A stretch of DNA of 64,000 nt from Plectrocnemia conspersa (GCA_009617715.1 VTFK01000050.1:1922001-1986000), one strand, 5' to 3'. Shown: positions 12,584-26,014, counted from the first letter of the stretch. Notes: a model not told the origin generated them from the letters alone. Numbers and translations: made by a program.

Positions 12584-13282
12584 GCTGGCTAACATATATA
12601 TCTGAAATATTTACAAGGCAAAAAAATTATGCTGATATACCAAAAGCAGCGGAAGTTATCGTATTCTTAATTTTGAGTGAATTCCATATATAAAAATACT
12701 ATTTTTAGGCAAAATGTGTTTTTATTAGGAATTGAGTTAGGTTGAGTTAGGCTAGCATAACTCAAGAGATTTTTGTTTAATGAAAAATATAAATTTATGT
12801 ACACGTGTTCTCAGTTTTATACCTTCAGGTACCCATGAGGGCGGTCACTAAAGCGGTGCAACGGGTGCAAGGTACACAGGCTGCATATAATGAGCGGGTC
12901 CAAATAATTTTTTTAAAAGCTTTTTATAAAAAAAAATATTTTGAATTTTTTTTCTCAAGTGCTATCTGGATATTTTAAGAAAATAATAAAATGCTCTTTA
13001 GCATAAAAAGTTGCAAATTAAGGAAAAACAATGCAAATTATTATTTTAAGAGAGGTTCACAATTTTTTATTTTTGAAAATTGGACATACTTTGTTGCACC
13101 GCCCATGTGATTTAACTAAATTTCTTATAAAAACACATTTAGCCTTAAAATATTATGTTTATTAATGGAATTCACTTAAAATTATGGACACGATAAGTTC
13201 CGCTGCTTTAATTATCTTAGCATACTTTTTTTGCCAAAAAATAGACCTTGTAAACATTTCATATATAATATATGCTAGCCGA
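12584..13282. repeat. Long inverted-repeat element (foldback or MITE)
   Basis: The left arm at 12584-12731 and right arm at 13122-13282 are reverse complements with moderate divergence. Shared blocks include AAAGCAGCGGAA, TTATCGT, GTGAATTCCAT and AATGTGTTTTTAT, in matching order. The ~390-bp centre holds no protein frame but has a GC-richer piece at 12828-12900. Arms of about 150 bp around a non-coding centre fit a foldback element or a deletion derivative of a DNA transposon. It ends within ~15 bp of the duplicated segment that follows. Confidence 0.7.
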
Positions 13283-13296
13283 ACAAAAAAATCATC

Positions 13297-14345
13297 TAAA
13301 TGTTTAATCCTTTACAGTAAAATTAAATTTTAATTAAATTTTAAATTTCATTTATGGATTATATTAGAAGTAATTATGTGCTCAATGCTTAACTCTTAAT
13401 AAAGGTAAAGGTAGAGCAATATTAGAACAATTTGATGAGCTTTATGACGACAACATAAAATTAGTATATATAAACAAAAAGTTAAAGTATTAACTTTTGA
13501 TAAGAAACATACTACATAAATTTCATGTAACTAAATATCCTGGCTGTTCCAAAAGAGAAATGATTGCACATAAGAAAAAATGATAAAAAACCACGACGTA
13601 GACACATAGGTTGCTACATCGGAATTAAAAATAATCCACTCTTAGATATTTTGGCTATCGATTATTCCAGGTATGCAATCACATATTTATAATCACTGTA
13701 AAATATCGTTTATTAGATAAAATTTAAGAAAGTACACATTTATAAGGTGTCTGTTGGCTGATATATAATATATAGGGTTCCCACTGCGACGGCGCAGATT
13801 TGCTCGACATTAACTTTATATTACACGTTCGCATTTAAAACGTACCTGATGTATTTGAAATTTGTCAAAACTAACGAATATGTGCATTAAATTAGAAGCA
13901 ATGATAATTTTTATGTATTGTAAAAAGAAAAACTCACTTTGCAGCCTCGGAGCCCAGCGACGGGAATTCAAAATTTGAAGATTTCATTACGAAGATTGTT
14001 TGTCTAGTTAAATCAAAGTATTCTTATAATGCTTACACACATTGTGTATATATTTTATTTTCATAGTTACAACATACGTAGTTAATTTGCAATCCAATTA
14101 TTTATATTCAATCGAACAACGCACACGACGAATTAATGAAAATTATTGTCACAAAACAAAATTATTGATACTGTTGTCATGCCGATGTCGACCATTTTGT
14201 TTTATATTTGAATGCTCATTTTTCATTGGTTGACAACAAAAGAATACATAAGCGGAGGTTTGAAAATAATCTATTTTTATTTTTATTAATTATAATTAAA
14301 TATATTTCCTTTGTTTACGTGTATTAATACACCGTTCAAACAGAG
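13297..14345 (+). repeat. Duplicated ~1.1-kb segment, copy 1, with decayed lipocalin-like exon
   Basis: Homologous in order to 53268-54440, about 40 kb away in the same orientation. Shared landmarks are the GAACAATTTGATGA block, the TTAGATATTTTGGCTATCGA block at about 13642-13661, the GACGGGAATTCAAAATTTGA block at about 13959-13978, and a 3' stretch around ATTGGT(T/C)GACAACAAA. The frame at about 13603-13691 reads LLDILAIDYSRYAITY, resembling the conserved lipocalin strand written DY-NYA--Y. A second frame ending at 13978 reads NSLCSLGAQRREF. In this copy the upstream frame is broken by stops, so it is a pseudo-exon or an old dispersed repeat. Confidence 0.5.
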
Positions 14346-17300
14346 CGAAACAATTTAACGGAAAATTAATTATTTTAAAATATGCGCGTATGGAAGCGGT
14401 TTAAGCAATTATAAGATATATATTTTCAACGCATACATTACAAGTTTTAACTGCTCAAATATATTGTTGTACTTTATAAAAACACAAACGTACATTTTAA
14501 TTGTGTCAAAATTTTATTAAAACGTAACATTATCAACAAGAATACATTATTGCATATATTATACATACTATTATATATAAAATATGCTCTTCAAGAAATT
14601 TTACTTTTTAAGAAACTTTGCTCTAAAGAACGTGCCATATCTTTCGCATTAAAAATTCTAGCATATTTATGTAGGTGAATTGAAATTTATATTCGCTTCC
14701 AGCATCCGTATGCACTTTTATACGAAGCACTCACCCGAATTAGTTTTAGTTTCGACAGAACGTGCCAAAGATAGAATAAAACTCTCGGAGACGGATTAAG
14801 ACGAAATAGGCACAATAAAAGTTAATTTTGCGCTAAAAGGTGGCGATAATGGACAGCTTTCACTAACACCTGCGCCAAATTAAAATCCATTAAGGGACAA
14901 TCAGGCGAAGAAGGCAAAAACAGCGGAGATAATTAGCAAACCCATATTATTGGAATTGAAAATAATTACCGTAAGATCAGTGATTCTTAATTATTATTGA
15001 ATTTATTAGTTCTCCTTTTTGTTTGAAGAATAGATACTGTATTTTTGATTTAATAAATAAGGGTTAGATCGTAATTTTGAAAATAAATCAATCAACAATT
15101 GCCAACATTGTATTTATGATTACGTCATAAATTCAGTCAGATTGTGGGAGAGAAATGAATGACTTCTTTCGAAGTCTGTTTCCAATTATTATTTATATGG
15201 CATTAAGAAGACTTATGAAAGGGATTTGAAAGGCATTCATTATAAGAAAATTGAATTCTAGTTCTATGGCATTTCAAGTAATATTTTACTTCAAATAATA
15301 TTTATACACACTGGGAGAAAATGATAACATGAGTCATTGCATGGTTTTTGACATTTTTTGTGTAATTATATTATAGCTCAACTGCACAAAATGTATGGTC
15401 GAAAAACGGTATATTATTAATAAAATCGCATTGATAATTAACAATGTATCTGTGTTTTTTTATTGTAGTAGTATGATTTTATTAAGCGACTTTTTATTAT
15501 CAATTATTATTCAGACATCTGTTACTAATTAAAAATTATATCGATCAAAATTTTGTCGTTTAATATAATAATGGTTAAATTACGTGTTACGTGAAATACC
15601 TCGTATTATTTATTATTTAAATCACACACGTTTTATGAAACTTCAATAAACCTTAGTCAAAGTTGAAAGTGAAAATAAACGGAGAGTTTCTAAAACTTTG
15701 AATAGCAAACTTGCGAACAGTTCTCTGAACAATATGGTTGAATAAGTTTGAAAGTTGGTATATTTTTTTTTAATTTGAGGTTATGATGTTTACTTAAAAT
15801 TCAGTTACCAGCTCATCAAACAGCAGCCGATATTGAAACGTTGGTAAACAACACTTTTAATGCACTTAACCTACTTTAGCTCAATTTAATCAATACAAAT
15901 TTAATAAATTTTATGAATAATACAACACGAATGTGGTACAAATTAATTTTATAGGACATATTTTTTTTAATAACATTTTATCAAAAAATACTTAAAGTGC
16001 CTAAAATTTGGTGAAACTTTAGAGATGACGTCAACACATGCTATGTTTTGGGTCACATGGTTTTTTGAAGATCAATTTGATTAATAGAGCTTATTCATTT
16101 ATTGTGAAAATAGTTTTTTCAATAGTTACCTTACATTGTTATTAAATATATTAAATGATTTTTCATGTTTTATTTACCGATAATTAGTAATCGTGAAACT
16201 ATTTATTACACTTTTTAATTAAGTTTTAAACATCCTATATCAAAAACTGAAACGTTATAGCTTATATTATCTCAATAAGTTTCACACATGTGTATTATAT
16301 TTATTTTAAAATAGTATTTTTAGAATTAATTAATTTATAATAATACTACAATTTTATATAATATGATTTTTAAATAATTTAAATATGTTAAATTATTAAT
16401 AAATTAATTATAATTAAATATTTATTAACTCATTCAAATAAAAAAAATATATGCTGCTGAAAAATGTTACTTATAACTTTGCACTGATTTACGAATAAAG
16501 CAAAATAAAAATAAAATGCCGAATAAACCCAGAATTAGTACTCGTAAATGTAGAGGTAGATATCTTGCTCAGTGGAATTACATTCACTCCCCTCTAATAT
16601 CCCCTGAGAATATTCATACTGACGAAAGTGCGTTTTTCCTAATGCGAATAAGGCTTTGTCTCTAAAAGGAGAGATAAAAAAGTGTTTTTGAAAAAGGATT
16701 TTGCTTAGAGGTTATGTAGTTATATAATCGACACTCATATTAGTGCTATTTAAATAAACTCAAATTCCCAATACGTTGAATATATATGTTAAAAATTGTA
16801 GCAAACGTGCCTTATACTTTTCTAACATAAAAAATACTGATAATGATAGCCACGCACTTGATTCATCACATGTTGTTTTACTTTCTAATACTACTCATTT
16901 TATAAATCATTTAGATGCAGATCTTTAATACGTGTTCTTAGAGAAGTGCTCCAATGAAAAATAGGGCACTTATAGCGATATAGCAGAGGATGATCCTTCT
17001 CTGCTATGGTGGTACTCGTATGGAAGAGCGCGCATGACAGTATGGCGTCTGCTGGTTTCTTCGAGCAGCTGCTTGTGACTGCTCTCTCCTCATCGAAGTC
17101 CAGGCTGACCAATCACAATCATGCAGCGATCATTGAGCCAATATATGTACTCGTTTCTTAGAATAACGAAATAGGTATACGCCTTTAGAAAGTGACATTA
17201 GCTTGATGGGCCTTGTCCAAGGTCCTATACTGCATCGGGAATCATGTGGATCTGGTGATTTATTGCTTCTGTGACCGTTTCGTAACAAATCAATATTCTT

Positions 17301-17539
17301 TCAATGACAGAAAATATTTACAGTAAGAACACTTGCGTGTTATTTATGTGATTATTTCTGGTCGTAGCGAGGGCTTTTGTGTGGTCACATCCTTTACGCT
17401 ATTGTCTTGTTTTCTTCTTGATGGATGATCATTTTGTTCACAGTAAATTAACGCGAGTTTTAAAAAAAAGACCCCACAAATGGTTTGATATTTTTAGGAA
17501 TAGCCAACGTCTATATTTGTATTGTCTGTCCGTCTATAT
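14346..17539. other. Spacer with conserved-looking non-coding patches
   Basis: No gene is recognised. The patch at 14690-14960 is of higher complexity, purine-rich on the plus strand and without a useful frame. A GC-richer patch at 16880-17130 has a 70-codon minus-strand frame with no family resemblance. Inside it lies a short hairpin at 16979-17006 with an 11-bp stem. The remainder is homopolymer-rich AT sequence. Confidence 0.4.
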
Positions 17540-17660
17540 GAATAAATTTTAAAGTTCGATTTTATTGCTTTTTGTGTAGATTTTTTACTCTCCTATTAGT
17601 TAACATTTAGTTTAGATGTGCTTCATTCGAAATTGTAAGTCGTAGTATTATATATTATCC
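17540..17660 (-). repeat. MITE remnant, reversed partial unit
   Basis: Reading the minus strand gives the family block AGCACATCTAAACTAAATG, then an AATAGGAGAG-type block, then the AAAGCAATAAAATCG core. It is a single partial unit without the GC-rich block. Confidence 0.55.
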
Positions 17661-18928
17661 TTAAAATTGGCTATAGAAATGCATAAATGCTGTATCTTTG
17701 CGTGCTACATAGTAAGCCATCTACCTTCCGAAACGGTGACGGCATTTTATAAAATTAGTCCATTTTAAAATTGAAATAATATTTCAGAGTGAAACAATGA
17801 GATCGACCGTCGAATCGGTGGGATGTTGTTAAAATTTCACCTCGAACGTAAACAGATCGGCTAAAGTAAATAGCGAAAGACGGGTCGATCGAAATGGATG
17901 CTTGAGTTTATCCGATTCGGTGTTTGTTTATGATTTAGTTAATAGTTTGTTGTCGGCGTACACACGCCGATGATTGTTTGTTAACCTTTGCGCCTAATAC
18001 ACGTCTTACTCTGATTCGAAACAGAACACTTGTTTGTTTAATACTAGCAATTGTAGTTTGTTTTTCATCGATAGCCATACATTTATATCGTAGCGAATAC
18101 AATATATTATATTATATAATATACAGAAAATTAAAATATTTTTTTTTTTAATATTTTATATGATTAAGGATTAGATATGATACTCTTAAGAGTCAAATTT
18201 ATATAATATTTTACCAAATTCCAAGATATTCTTTCTTTAAACTTTCTATAGATTTCTTGTTAATTTTTTTAATTTATGAGTTTGGCGGACGAGGTCCCGC
18301 CCGTCGCCGCTTTCTCGTTATAGTCGCCAGAATAATATAATGTGTTGCTTTCTCGCCGCCGCCACATCAATGTTACCAGAGTGCCACTTATCTTGTAGTC
18401 AAACAAATCGACACCCACATCATGATTCGATATAAATAGAGAGGTGTATTCCAAATAAAACGTTTAATTTAGTTAGTTTGTGTATCGTTAGCAATAGAAG
18501 ATAATCGAATTTAGACGGTCTACAATCTGAGCTATTTGTCAAAACACAATCAGCCACTAATTAGATTCCATGTAGACGTCCCCAGTCGAGGCGCTAATTC
18601 AATTCGGCCGCTCTTCAATATTGCCTTCCCCGAATAACTCCAGGTACAAATTTCAATTTGACGCATTTTCGTATTTCATTGTCGCAATTTTTGCTCCCCC
18701 TTTCGTAATCTCCTGGCAGTATTCAATTATACAACCCGATTGTAAAACTCGTTTACCAACACCCTCTTGTCGACGAATATTGCTTTGGCAAATCATTTTA
18801 TTACTTCTGCCATTAGACAAAATATGTAAATTATATAAAAAAAATAGGATCAAATTTAGTAACTTAACCCTTAAAATTCTAGTCTTGTTGTTTTATGAGT
18901 TTTTATGTAAAACATCGTAACCAACAGA
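17661..18928. other. Spacer, with possible LTR fragment near 18.3-18.6 kb
   Basis: The patch at 17780-18050 is CpG-bearing non-coding sequence. At 18280-18470 a GC-richer block leads to TATAAATAGAG at 18431 and AATAAA at 18454. That spacing occurs in some LTRs, but I see no second LTR, primer-binding site or pol gene, so this remains a suggestion. Confidence 0.3.
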
Positions 18929-19093
<165 letters not shown>

Positions 19094-19710
19094 AATATTA
19101 TATGCTTTATATAAAATGTTGCTTTATAAAATATTTTTTTGACAAAAATATATTTTGCTAATGTTTTTGTACAGATATAAGTTTTGTCGTGTGATATGTA
19201 TTGCGTTTTTATACAGGGGAAGGGATGGGCACCTGTTCTCCCCCTAGAATTAAATCAGATTTTTTTATTAATAAATACTGTAAATCTATATGGAATAAAA
19301 ATATTAAAATAACTGAAATGACGTCACTGATTCTAAGCCAGAAATTATTGGATTAACCCCAAAACTTAAAAAAAAACAGTCGTAGCTCACAATTTGAATA
19401 TTGGGTAAAAAATAGACGAGATATTCGAATATTAGAATATATGTATTTGTAGTTTTTTTTGGTTTTTACTGATTCTGATTTATTAAGCCAATCAATTGCG
19501 AACAAATATTCTTTAATTAAAAAATAATTAGTAGTTATTTACAATTAAATTAAAGAATTATGTAAAATATGCATAACACAATGATGTGCGAATTAATGAT
19601 CAGCAGGGGCTGCAGAAGAAAAATGCCTAAATAACAATTTTATATACATTTTGATCAGTAACGTCATTTTAGTTTTTTTAATTTATGTGCAATAATTTTT
19701 AATTTTAATT

Positions 19711-19805
19711 TAGGGCGCAAAAAAATATCATTTCTCAGAAGTCAAAAATTCACGTCAAAAGCAATACAATCATGCCGGCGCCGTCGCAGTGGAAATGCTC
19801 GACCA
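19711..19805 (+). repeat. Foldback MITE, partial copy C
   Basis: This holds GGGCGCAAAAAA, the CTCAGAAGTCAAAAATTCACG junction block (shortened here), the core GTCAAAAGCAATACAATC, and the GC-rich CGGCGCCGTCGCAGTGG. Only a single unit is present, with no opposite arm nearby. Confidence 0.65.
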
Positions 19806-22800
19806 AATACCGAGCGACCAAAATAAGTAAAAAATAGGTATACAAATAGGTAGAAAAAGATATAAAAATAGGTATTCTATTGACCAAAATTAATATAAAT
19901 ATAGGTATATTTTCTAGGTTGAAAAATACGCTAAGTAAAAGCACACAAAAATTAAAAATAAAACCCATATTAATTACTATGCAACAATATTAGATATGCT
20001 TAATAAATTCGATTAAAACAGATGCTGCTAAAATTACAAAATAGGGCAACGATAGTAGTTTTAAATAAAAATATATTTACTAGTTGAAGAAGTATGATTG
20101 ATAGATTGAAATGGTTATATGTTCAAGAAATATTTATGATGAATATTTTTGAATTTAAAAGGAGTTAGAAAATAATATGCTACAAGAGTATTTTAAAACA
20201 AGAAATATTGTTTAATAATATTCCTAAGATAATCTGCAAAAATAAAAATGTAGCGGGTTTCCTAAATGTAATAAAAAAAAATCTTTGCGCATTAAGAAAT
20301 TAATTACAATATATTTTTTTTTTTATTTAATAGTTTTGAGGTAAATGCTAGTTGCTGATATTTTATGATATAATTGATCCTGGTTATAACCAACTTATGT
20401 TTGTTATACAGTATGATCTACCATTTTATTCAAAAATAACAGTTTTATAAAAAATCGTATGTAAAAAATAAATATAAAGCTATCGTTGGGAGAATTTTCT
20501 TTTAATCGACTCAAATATTACAAGATAAAAGATATATCCCACACAACATATAGTAGTGAAAGCAGCGATGGTTGTAGTGTTACATATATTAGTAACATTG
20601 TCTCCTATTTCGAAATAAAATTTTAAAACTGTCTATTTAAAGACCCAGTCTGAAGAATATGCTCTGACAGTGATGTTTTTTAATACTAAAAAAATTGTTA
20701 TAAAATAAGGCTTTAAATTAATTTATCACTATAGTTATGTGAAAATGTAGTTCAATATAAATTAGTAAATAGTCAGATTTTTATATTTACTTTTCGTATG
20801 ATAGTAATTTGTAATTTTAATCGTCCAGATTAATTCGTTTACTAAAACTTTTTAAAAAAAAAACGAATTGATAAACATATTTTATTAATGCTTTAATTTT
20901 GACTTCTGCTAGGTCAATTGCAATTAAATCATAAGGTATTTAATTAAAATAAAATATTGATTAAAAATAAATCATATGAAAGAGAATTAATTTTCTCAGA
21001 AAGAGTCTATTATATGTATGTGTATAGAAAAAAATATTCTAATGATGGAAATCGGGTGTTATATTACACTTGTACAGATAATTAAGTCGTCGTGTACATA
21101 AATCTGCGAGCGACAAGCGCAACGTCTAATTGAAGATGCGTTTGGTCAGATTTAGCTGACGATGTAACGGGAGCACTTGGCCGAAGATAATCCATCCAGC
21201 TCCAGACGCCAAATATAAACGGTTCGTCGATCAGACTGACAGACAATACGGCTGTCGCTCTGTCATCTCAGATACAAGAAATTTTCATATCCTTTCGAGT
21301 TATGTAACAGAGTAAAATCAACGCTATATATCTACTTATATGTAGTTAAATAAATTAAATTAAATCAAAAAAAATTACCAAATGTTTTATTATAATTATT
21401 ATTAGAAGTCGATGCAAGTCACTCAATATTTTGTAATATTTTTTTTTTAATTTTGGATAGAGATTTGAGAAGTACTGATGGTTAGCATTGTAAAAAAAAA
21501 ACAAACGCATTCTGGCGTCTATTTCCGTTGTAAGCAGAAAACAATCGGGAGTTCGCAAACACGCTCGCCAAATTCAATTACATACATGCGTGCGCAGAAA
21601 AGAAATCTTATTTACTTCAAAAATATTCAATTTACATATTTATTGTACATTTATCCATTATACATTATATTACAAGTGTATATAGCATGTGTCGGTAACC
21701 AAGTCTGCGAGTAGTTGATTGGTCCTGATATACAGTGTAATAATGGTTCACAAGCGTGTAAAAAATTTGATAAAAACTCAAGATTAATGTTACTAAAACA
21801 TACTTTAACGAAGTCGAAATTTATGTATTAGAGAGTTTATTATATAATATACAAATTTTGATATAATGTATTGTCTAGTGCGCGTCCTTTCCAAACAAAG
21901 AATATAATTCAGACGGGTGATTAACATCTTAATACGGATTGAATATTAAGTGTCTTGTGCAATTATTTTAATTAACTGTCGTGAGGTACCGAAGCTAGCG
22001 AGTGTGCGAGTACCGGACCCTCAACTTTTTGGGTTTTAAATATTATTTTTGCTTCGTTTTAATTTTTTAAAATATATTTTAAAATTTAATGGTTCAAATA
22101 TATGCGCGTATATGACTAACATTAGTGTCAAACTACAACAAATAGTTTAAGATGTGCATTTAAAAAACCCCTAACAAAATTTCGTGACATAGTTAATTAT
22201 ATATTGTTAAAAATTTTATGCACTCACTGCGTATTATAGCAGCTGTTTTTTATCATTTATAATCAACCATATCTTTTTTATATCAGTTCGTGCGGATCAA
22301 ACGATAAGAGCTTCGATACAAAATAACAATTAATTCAAGCGCGCTTCAGCGTAAACTCGTGAAATAATAATAGTTAAATTTAACCGTCCAAAAATTGTGC
22401 ACACGCAAGTAATTATTTTTCTGTAAACACAGTTTGTATATTGTCGTCTTTTATAATAAGCAGAAGCAAGAATATTTATCGATATTTGCTCGTTGTTTCC
22501 CCGGTTTTATTTCACAATACACTTTTATGCGATTAAGCGTAATAAACCTGATAATTTATTTTGCACTAACACTGGTAGGTTTTATTGTATCGTCTGAAAC
22601 GAAACCGCGAGCGAGGAGGACGTGTGATAATTGAAAGCCGATGTTATTGCGCAATCCGAGCTACTTTACTATATTCTTTATTATTTTCGTAATTACGGCC
22701 TCCGAAAAAAATATCGATCTCTCCTCATCCCGAAAGTACAAATTAATACATTTTATATAACGGGTCACGTTTTGAGTTAAATAAACCTGTTGATTGAACC

Positions 22801-23789
22801 GATTTAAGACCGGCTGTTAATCCGGTTATTATACAACTTAAAGAAGGATTTGGTTTTGAAGTTAACTTATTAAATACGCGCTGAAGATAAAAACGGAAAA
22901 GTACGCTAAATAAAATTTATTTAAAGATGTATGTAAGTAAAAAAGTAAGGTTTAATATATTCAGGCTTATGATTACATTTCATAACTGGTATACACAGTT
23001 TTATGGCACAAAAATATAATTACTCAATTTATATGCAAACTTAAATGCTTATTTTAACTGCATCGTTGGTTTTTCTCTATATAAATATTTAGTTCAGTTT
23101 TGGGATATCATAGTCTTATTTTTTAATCTCTGTTTTTAAAACCATTTTATCACAAAATTTTCCAAAGTATATGTGCAAGTAATTTTAATTCTTAAAAAAT
23201 ATTTTTTCAGTATATAATCGTAAAAATTTTTTCGATTTTTTTTATAAATATAATATATCGCTGTTCTTGCTTAAACATATTTATTGTTATTCTAGATTTT
23301 ATCATTTTTACTGTTATTTGTGACAAGTAGAAGTATGATTTTTTGCTGAGATTAAACTTCGTAACATTTTTATGCCATAAAGATTAAATCATATGTAAAG
23401 TATTGCTAGTTTTTTTGGCACGTGTAGTGTATTGTTTGATTTTATTAAATGATAAAATTTATAGTACCGCACACTAGATAAAATATATTATAAATATACA
23501 TATGCAAATGATAAAAAGATACCAATATCTAGTGTGTCAATATTTTTGTGCCGATTTCAGTGAGTAGTTTAAATATAATGTTTATTTTTAAATTATATAG
23601 TTATTATTTATATTACTTATATTCAATAGTATACTTTTAGGTATAAATGTGATAATAAATATGTAGTTTAATAGTTTTGGATTAATTATTGCAATTGAAG
23701 GAACTTTACTGACCGTTTGGCAAACATTTACTGACCAATAAAAAAATAACCGTCCTACTACTTACAGTTAATCTATCATTAAAAATAAT
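19806..23789. other. AT-rich spacer with regulatory-looking patches
   Basis: No exon is supported. The block at 21080-21270 is CpG-bearing and complex, like a conserved non-coding element. ATTGTCTAGTGCGCGTCCTT at about 21871-21890 recurs with one change at about 39623-39642. A weak tRNA-like patch lies at about 21980-22020. Frames of 60-80 codons are chance-like. Confidence 0.4.
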
Positions 23790-23935
23790 GTTTTTTAATT
23801 TTTATCGTGTCTGGAAGATCGGAATTAGTTAATTAATATATAATTATAATTCTGATGGAAATTCAAGGTTAAGTTAACCTAGATTTTCCTAATCTCACGG
23901 ATGAATATTATGGTGATTAAAAAAGTTGTACATAT
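23790..23935 (+). repeat. SINE body fragment, copy 1
   Basis: The block TTTATCGTGTCTGGAAGATC, then GGAATTAGT, then TAATTATAATTCTGAT and GATTTTCCTAATCTCACGG, recurs at 35.1, 43.45, 44.75 and 46.4-46.6 kb. The tRNA-like head is missing here. Confidence 0.55.
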
Positions 23936-24599
23936 CTGGTATTGAAAATTCCCTAATAATAAGGTATTTTTGGCTCATAAAGAATATATTATACGTATTA
24001 AAATTTTTTTTTAAAAAAAATGTTACTTGGAAAAATCATTTAAAAGTTTTTAAATTAGCGCATAATTTCACTATTAAACCGAGTGATTTTATATATTAGA
24101 AAAACGTTATCAAATATAAAAAAACATGTTAATAAATTAATTTAATATGTTATGGATTTTATATGGATATATAACATATAATACTTAACATAGTTAACAA
24201 ATACATATATTCATGTACATATTTTGTCGAAGCAAAAGTGAATATAAAATTATTTAACTTGGTGGGAGAATTCGTACACGTGGTAAATAAAATGGAAGCT
24301 GTTGAATGTCTGTCTTTTCAATATATACTGATTATTAAATATACAAAAACTTATGAAAAAACATTTTAATGTTCAAAAGAAACATATGGTTTTGAGTAAA
24401 CATATTAAGAGCAATGAGAGGTCAAAGCAAATATTAATAAATTAATAACTCGTATATATTTTTTATTGCAAATCTAAATATTTTTTCTAATGTGTCATAA
24501 TGGCCATTATAAAATTATGGTGCACCTAAAATAGATAAACACCATTGCCCATAAATTTTCATTGTATTTGTTGAGCTCGTTGAGAAGCTAGATTACTCG
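23936..24599. other. AT-rich spacer
   Basis: I see no gene or repeat that I can support. Confidence 0.4.
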
Positions 24600-24985
24600 T
24601 GCAAATGGAATGTTTTCGAGCGCTGACGTCTTGTCCGCAACTGACAAGAATAAGGGACGCGATCGATACCAAAAAATAAGAAAGGCAAAAAAGCGCCATA
24701 TTAAAATATATAATTGTGATGTATCACCTTATTTGGACGGGTATATTTTACTTTAAGGTGATATAATTATAAGTGAATAGAGTTCGCGCTCGTCAAAGAT
24801 AAATTAATAAAGCTAGAGATGGCGGCTCTGTTAGACGGCATTGCAGCATCCAGGTCCGGAATGTGCGTGGTTGCCACGGCAACGCCATGAATAAGAGATG
24901 ACCGGGCCGGCCCTGGATCCGTCGGTTGGGGAGAGTCACGCTTTCGCAAACTTTACCTTATTGCACCCGGGAGTGGCGGTTTTGG
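24600..24985. promoter_or_regulatory. GC-rich island, candidate promoter or enhancer
   Basis: A clearly GC-richer block (especially 24810-24985) in AT-rich DNA, with CpG, a YY1/Pho-like AGATGGCGGC at 24817-24826 and a perfect X-box at 24870-24883. Such motif pairs are typical of promoters. Open frames on both strands end within about 60 codons and match no family. I cannot say which gene it serves or in which direction. Confidence 0.4.
24870..24883. promoter_or_regulatory. RFX-type X-box
   Basis: GTTGCCACGGCAAC is two perfect inverted half-sites, GTTGCC and GGCAAC, two bases apart. It fits the RFX consensus found upstream of ciliary genes in animals. Binding and target gene are inference. 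Confidence 0.55.
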
Positions 24986-26014
24986 GATCTTATACGAGCT
25001 TTTTCTCATTAATTAATTCATTTGTTTGCTTCAACTATTTTTAAGGTCATTGAAAACTTTGAATATACTTTTATTTCACTGGTGTTATAGTCCCTATCGG
25101 GGCGAAGGTCGCTTTTCTTAGTATTAGAAATTCAGACATGCGCGGCATCTGACGTTACTCTATACATAATTACTTACTACGTGTAAATAATTAGTTACCT
25201 TTTGATCTAGCTATGTCCTGCCCACTTAAACGTTCCAACTATTGATAAACAAATTATTCAATATTATTTATATATTAAAAATCTAACTATCATGGCTTGA
25301 CAGGTGTCTAATATGCGGAATGATAACTTTAATATAGAGTATAAGGATAAAATTTTCGAGCGCTGACATATTATTAGAATATTTTATATATAATAAAAAA
25401 ATATTTAAAAAAAGTTAAATATTAAAAACAATAGGTAAAATATAATATGCATATAAAAAATTGGTTTAATAAAACATTATTTATTAAAAAAAGATCGTAT
25501 GATTTACTAAAAACATTTATTTGGAAAGATTTCTTTCACTCCTTGCAACTGATATAAGCAAAGTTATTAAATTCTAAGGAGAATGTTAATATTTGGCGCA
25601 AAATTTAATGCTGTAATGAATTTTAATACATGACGCCATATTTTTTTTATTAATTTGCACAAAACTGACAACTCATCTGCAAGGTATATTATGTTTATAT
25701 CAGATGACTCCCCATCGGTAAAAATATTTTACTTGAAATGATTAATAACTCTTTTAAGTTATATATATTATAAAACAATTAAAAATATATATTGTAAAAC
25801 ATATAATTAACATCGCAATAATATAAAATTAAACAATAATATAAAATAAAAAATATAGTAATGAGGTTAGGCTAGGTTATGGCTGTACTTTTACTTTTTG
25901 TTTTTAATAAATCATTTTGATTTGATAAACGAGTGATGTCTTGCATTACGAGCAGTACATATATTGTCACTCTTTCTCTAACTGAGCCGATGATTTTTCT
26001 AGAAGTGATATAAT
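24986..26014. other. AT-rich spacer
   Basis: No gene is supported. The 15-mer TTTTCGAGCGCTGAC at about 24614 recurs at about 25355, which may mark an old repeat. GGTTAGGCTAGGTT at about 25864 resembles degenerate TTAGG repeats. Confidence 0.35.

Noticed and set aside
12727..12752. Interstitial TTAGG telomeric repeat (also at 25864 and 38438)
   Set aside because: Only one to three degenerate units at each place; too short to call.
13294..13301. ATCTAAAT as second half of an 8-bp hAT duplication with 11910-11917
   Set aside because: The sequence next to it does not resemble the reverse complement of the hAT-like end at 11918; an AT-rich 8-mer can recur by chance over 1.4 kb.
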